Assembly (NCBI GenBank): GCA_030641585.1
Contig: DAOWHE010000020.1
Coordinates: 1-7,463 of the forward strand
Reading direction: 5' to 3'
From: Dehalococcoidales bacterium
GTDB lineage: Bacteria; Chloroflexota; Dehalococcoidia; Dehalococcoidales; ARS1013
DNA length: 7,463 nt
Made by a program: the position numbers and the translations under genes
The notes under the pieces: generated by a model
Databases searched by the model: none
The model's input: only the letters and a program-made list of their open reading frames with translations
What the model was told of the DNA's origin: nothing
Shown: positions 5,406 through 7,463 of the stretch, piece by piece
Layout of the letters: each line of letters begins with the position of its first letter
Numbering within the stretch: position 1 is the first letter of the stretch

Positions 5406-5434
5406 TTGCCCTAGCTATACTTCTGTGGTATATT
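5406..5434 (+). promoter_or_regulatory. Promoter of argJ-argB, predicted nearly leaderless
   Basis: TTGCCC (5406-5411, four of six), a 17-base spacer and TATATT (5429-5434, five of six) place the transcription start around 5441, only 2-4 bases before the argJ ATG at 5444. A second -10-like hexamer, TATACT (5416-5421), lacks a matching -35 and would still leave only about 16 leader bases with no ribosome binding site. No ARG-box-like palindrome is obvious. Confidence 0.45.
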
Positions 5435-5443
5435 TTAACCACT

Positions 5444-6655
5444 ATGGAAGCTGAGATTGAGTTTATCCCTGAGGGCACGGTTACCTCGGCCAAGGGATTT
5501 CAGGCAGGCGCCGCCTTTGCCGGTATAAATAAGAAAGCCAAGTATAACCTGGACCTGGGCATCCTTTTTTCAAAAGCCCCCTCGGCCACTGTGGGTTTAT
5601 TTACGGCTAACAAAATCAAGGCAGCTCCAGTAGTCCTGTGCCAGGAGCGATTACCCAGTAGGTCAATTAAGGCAGTGGTGGTAAACAGCGGTTGCGCCAA
5701 CGCCTCAACTGGGAAGCAAGGGCTTGCTGACGCTACCCGGATGGCAGATTTAGCTGCCGAGAGGCTGGGGGTACCACCCAAGAATGTTTTAGTCGCTAGC
5801 ACCGGCGTAATCGGGCAAAAGCTGCCCATGGAACTCTTAATGGCTGGAATAGAACAGGTCACTCTCTCTGCCAACGGTGGTCAGGCACTGGCAAGGGCGA
5901 TGATGACTACAGATACCGCTAGTAAAGAGGTGGCTGTCAGGGTTAGGGGGGGTGAATTTATAGTTGGCGGGGTTGCCAAAGGCTCCGGGATGATTCATCC
6001 CCAGCTTGGAACTCTGCTCTGTTTCTTAACCACCGATGCTGCAGTGGACATGGACTTTCTAGGCATGGCGCTCAAGAAGGCGGTGGATATCTCTTTTAAT
6101 ATGGTCTCCATAGACGGAGATACCTCTCCTAACGATACTGTGCTGATAATGGCTAACGGACTGGGGGGTAATGAACTAATCAGGCAGAAGACAAAAGCGG
6201 CGGCTGCCTTTCAGCAAGCCCTAAACCAAGTTTGTACCTGTTTGGCCAAGGCCATTGCCCGCGATGGTGAGGGGGCTAGTAAGCTTATTGAGGTCGCTGT
6301 TAGCGGGGCATCCAGCAAAACTTCAGCCAAGCTGGCTGCCCGCACAGTGGTAAGCTCACCCCTGGTGAAGGCGGCGGTGCATGGTAGTGACCCCAATTGG
6401 GGACGGATTATAGCCGCCTTAGGGCGAAGTGGCGCCGAGGTGGTAGAGTCAAAGCTCAATCTTTCCATTGGCGGTATTCGCCTGGTAGAAGGGGGTATAG
6501 CGTTGCCTTTTGATAAAAAGAAGGCGGTTCTGGCTCTAAATGATGGCGAGGTGTTTATAAGCATCAATCTTAATTTGGGCCGGGCAGCGGCGACTGCCTG
6601 GGGCTGTGACCTATCTTCCGAATATGTAACTATTAACAGCGAGTATACGACCTGA
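5444..6655 (+). CDS. argJ: Glutamate N-acetyltransferase / ornithine acetyltransferase (ArgJ)
   Basis: ArgJ moves the acetyl group from N-acetylornithine to glutamate, recycling it in the cyclic arginine pathway; some members also use acetyl-CoA. The 403-residue precursor is an N-terminal-nucleophile enzyme that cuts itself before a conserved threonine, here T190, giving chains of about 189 and 214 residues. Motifs seen are VVNSGCANA (79-87), VASTGVIGQKLPM (117-129), KGSGMIHP (179-186), CFLTTDA (193-199), DGDTSPND (224-231), ARDGEGASKL (272-281), VHGSDPNWGRIIAALG (312-327) and the C-terminal NLGRAAATAWGCDLS (377-391) ending in YTT. The cleavage motif reads LGTLL where MATML is usual, so the residue before T190 is glycine rather than alanine. 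The ATG at 5444 has no ribosome binding site; no other start gives a proper N-terminus. argB follows 54 bp downstream, consistent with one operon. Whether it is mono- or bifunctional cannot be told. Confidence 0.97.
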   Translation: MEAEIEFIPEGTVTSAKGFQAGAAFAGINKKAKYNLDLGILFSKAPSATVGLFTANKIKAAPVVLCQERLPSRSIKAVVVNSGCANASTGKQGLADATRMADLAAERLGVPPKNVLVASTGVIGQKLPMELLMAGIEQVTLSANGGQALARAMMTTDTASKEVAVRVRGGEFIVGGVAKGSGMIHPQLGTLLCFLTTDAAVDMDFLGMALKKAVDISFNMVSIDGDTSPNDTVLIMANGLGGNELIRQKTKAAAAFQQALNQVCTCLAKAIARDGEGASKLIEVAVSGASSKTSAKLAARTVVSSPLVKAAVHGSDPNWGRIIAALGRSGAEVVESKLNLSIGGIRLVEGGIALPFDKKKAVLALNDGEVFISINLNLGRAAATAWGCDLSSEYVTINSEYTT

Positions 6656-6683
6656 TGACACTATTTAAGATATTGTAGCACTG

Positions 6684-6697
6684 GCCTTACTTAAGGC
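6684..6697. repeat. Small hairpin between argJ and argB
   Basis: GCCTTA (6684-6689) and TAAGGC (6692-6697) form a 6-bp inverted repeat with a 2-base gap, directly upstream of the argB ribosome binding site (AAGAGG, 6698-6703). It could tune argB translation or mRNA stability within the operon, but a stem this short may be chance. Confidence 0.3.
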
Positions 6698-6709
6698 AAG
6701 AGGCAGAAA

Positions 6710-7463
6710 TTGGCTAATAAATTGGATAAGGCTATTGTGGTTAAGCTTGGTGGCTCTATATTTGACAGTAAAGCTACCACTATTGAGGACATAGTGCACC
6801 TCCAGAAGCAGGGCAAGCCCCTGGTACTGGTTCATGGTGGTCAAAATCTAGTAACCCAGTGGCTGACAAAGCAAGGCATCGCCACCACTTTTTCCCAGGG
6901 TGAGCGTATTACCGATGAGGTAACGCTTGAGGTGGTAACAGCAGTGCTAGCGGGACTGGTCAACAAGGAGATTGTGGCGGCTATCATTACCGCCGGCGGA
7001 CAGGCAGTAGGCATCAGCGGCGTTGACGGTGCTCTCATCCAGGGGAAAATAAAGGATAAAAAAATGGGTTATACCGGCACTGTAGTCAGGGTAAACCGGG
7101 CTCTGCTTATGGCTCTCCTAGAGGCGGGCTTCATGCCGGTAGTTGCCCCGATTAGCCTCCACTCATCAGATAAGCCAGATGGCGCTCCACTGCTGCTTAA
7201 TATTAATGGCGATACCGTGGCTGGTGAAATTGCGGCTGCTATCGGTGCCGAAAAGCTCATCTTCCTGACTGATATAGACGGTATCCACGACGAATCAGGC
7301 AGATTTTTGCCCCGTCTATCACCGGCTGAAGCCAAAGCTTTGCTGGACTCGGGCGTGGCTTCGAAGGGCATGATTCCCAAGATTAGAGCCTGCCTGAGAG
7401 CCACATCTAATGCGGCAACTGCCTGTGTCATAATAGATGGCAGGCAGCAGCACGCCTTACTCA
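6710..7463 (+). CDS. argB: Acetylglutamate kinase (ArgB), 3' end cut by window edge
   Basis: ArgB phosphorylates N-acetylglutamate with ATP, the step next to ArgJ in arginine synthesis. The frame opens after a stop at 6692-6694, and the best start is TTG 6710, with AAGAGG (6698-6703) 6 bases upstream; a second TTG at 6722 lacks this. There are 251 codons before the right edge, so only the C-terminal tail is missing. Family blocks are VVKLGGS (10-16), LVLVHGG (38-44), GERITDEVTLEVV (64-76), LAGLVNKEIV (80-89), GISGVDGALI (101-110), LLNINGDTVAGEIAAAIGAEKLIFLTDIDGI (162-192, key residues N164, N166, D168) and GMIPKI (220-225). K12, R66, N164, N166, D168 and K224 correspond to substrate or phosphate contacts in the E. 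coli enzyme. Unusual points are Q45 in place of the third glycine of HGGG, E65 where GLRVTD has leucine, and G167 in place of alanine in NxNAD. The amino acid kinase family is certain; ArgB is strongly supported by argJ next door. Confidence 0.93.
   Translation, partial: MANKLDKAIVVKLGGSIFDSKATTIEDIVHLQKQGKPLVLVHGGQNLVTQWLTKQGIATTFSQGERITDEVTLEVVTAVLAGLVNKEIVAAIITAGGQAVGISGVDGALIQGKIKDKKMGYTGTVVRVNRALLMALLEAGFMPVVAPISLHSSDKPDGAPLLLNINGDTVAGEIAAAIGAEKLIFLTDIDGIHDESGRFLPRLSPAEAKALLDSGVASKGMIPKIRACLRATSNAATACVIIDGRQQHALL

Noticed and set aside
5379..5407. Promoter from TTGACG at 5379-5384 driving argJ
   Set aside because: No -10-like sequence at 16-18 bases; TTGCCC/TATATT further downstream fits better.
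1..7463. CRISPR array, transposon, phage or toxin-antitoxin system
   Set aside because: No regularly spaced repeats, transposase, integrase or toxin-like small gene pairs were seen; the region looks like core chromosome.

Overview
The window reads as a bacterial chromosome segment of moderate GC content, packed with housekeeping and biosynthetic genes. There is no insertion sequence, phage gene, CRISPR array, tRNA or rRNA. The best guess for the host is a Chloroflexota bacterium of the Dehalococcoidia type, probably anaerobic. This rests on the mix of an archaeal-type (class V) fructose-1,6-bisphosphate aldolase/phosphatase, a stand-alone pyruvate-kinase C-terminal-like protein and a CobO-type corrinoid adenosyltransferase, and on the general look of the proteins. 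It is an inference from recognition, not from a search.

Layout. Bases 1-402 (minus) hold the N-terminal part of a pyruvate kinase alpha/beta-domain-like protein that runs off the left edge. Its upstream region carries an extended -10 promoter and two overlapping perfect palindromes that look like a LacI-family operator. Bases 479-534 contain two strong hairpins, the second of a kind that is often dispersed between genes. Bases 560-1345 (minus) encode a fumarylacetoacetate hydrolase (FAH) family enzyme. A 176-bp divergent intergenic region follows. Then a plus-strand cluster: cobO (TTG start), the bifunctional FBP aldolase/phosphatase and rdgB, with gaps of 27 and 4 bp. After a 77-bp gap with a good promoter comes dnaN (DNA polymerase III sliding clamp), with no dnaA and no DnaA-box cluster nearby. 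The 400-bp gap between dnaN and argJ is not empty: it holds a 45-residue two-helix membrane protein on the minus strand (5128-5265, DUF3096-like) with its own ribosome binding site and promoter. The window ends with argJ and a nearly complete argB (TTG start), an arginine biosynthesis operon.

How the genes work together. argJ and argB supply the acetyl-transfer and the N-acetylglutamate kinase steps of the cyclic arginine pathway. The FBP aldolase/phosphatase drives gluconeogenesis irreversibly towards fructose-6-phosphate. CobO finishes adenosylcobalamin synthesis. RdgB clears non-canonical purine nucleotides and DnaN tethers the replicase; the joint placement of the last four looks like a growth-related cluster rather than one pathway.

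No wholly novel system is evident. The most useful second looks are the operator-like palindromes at 442-461, the small membrane protein, the dyad symmetry on the dnaN promoter, the apparently leaderless argJ, and substituted glycine-loop residues in ArgB.
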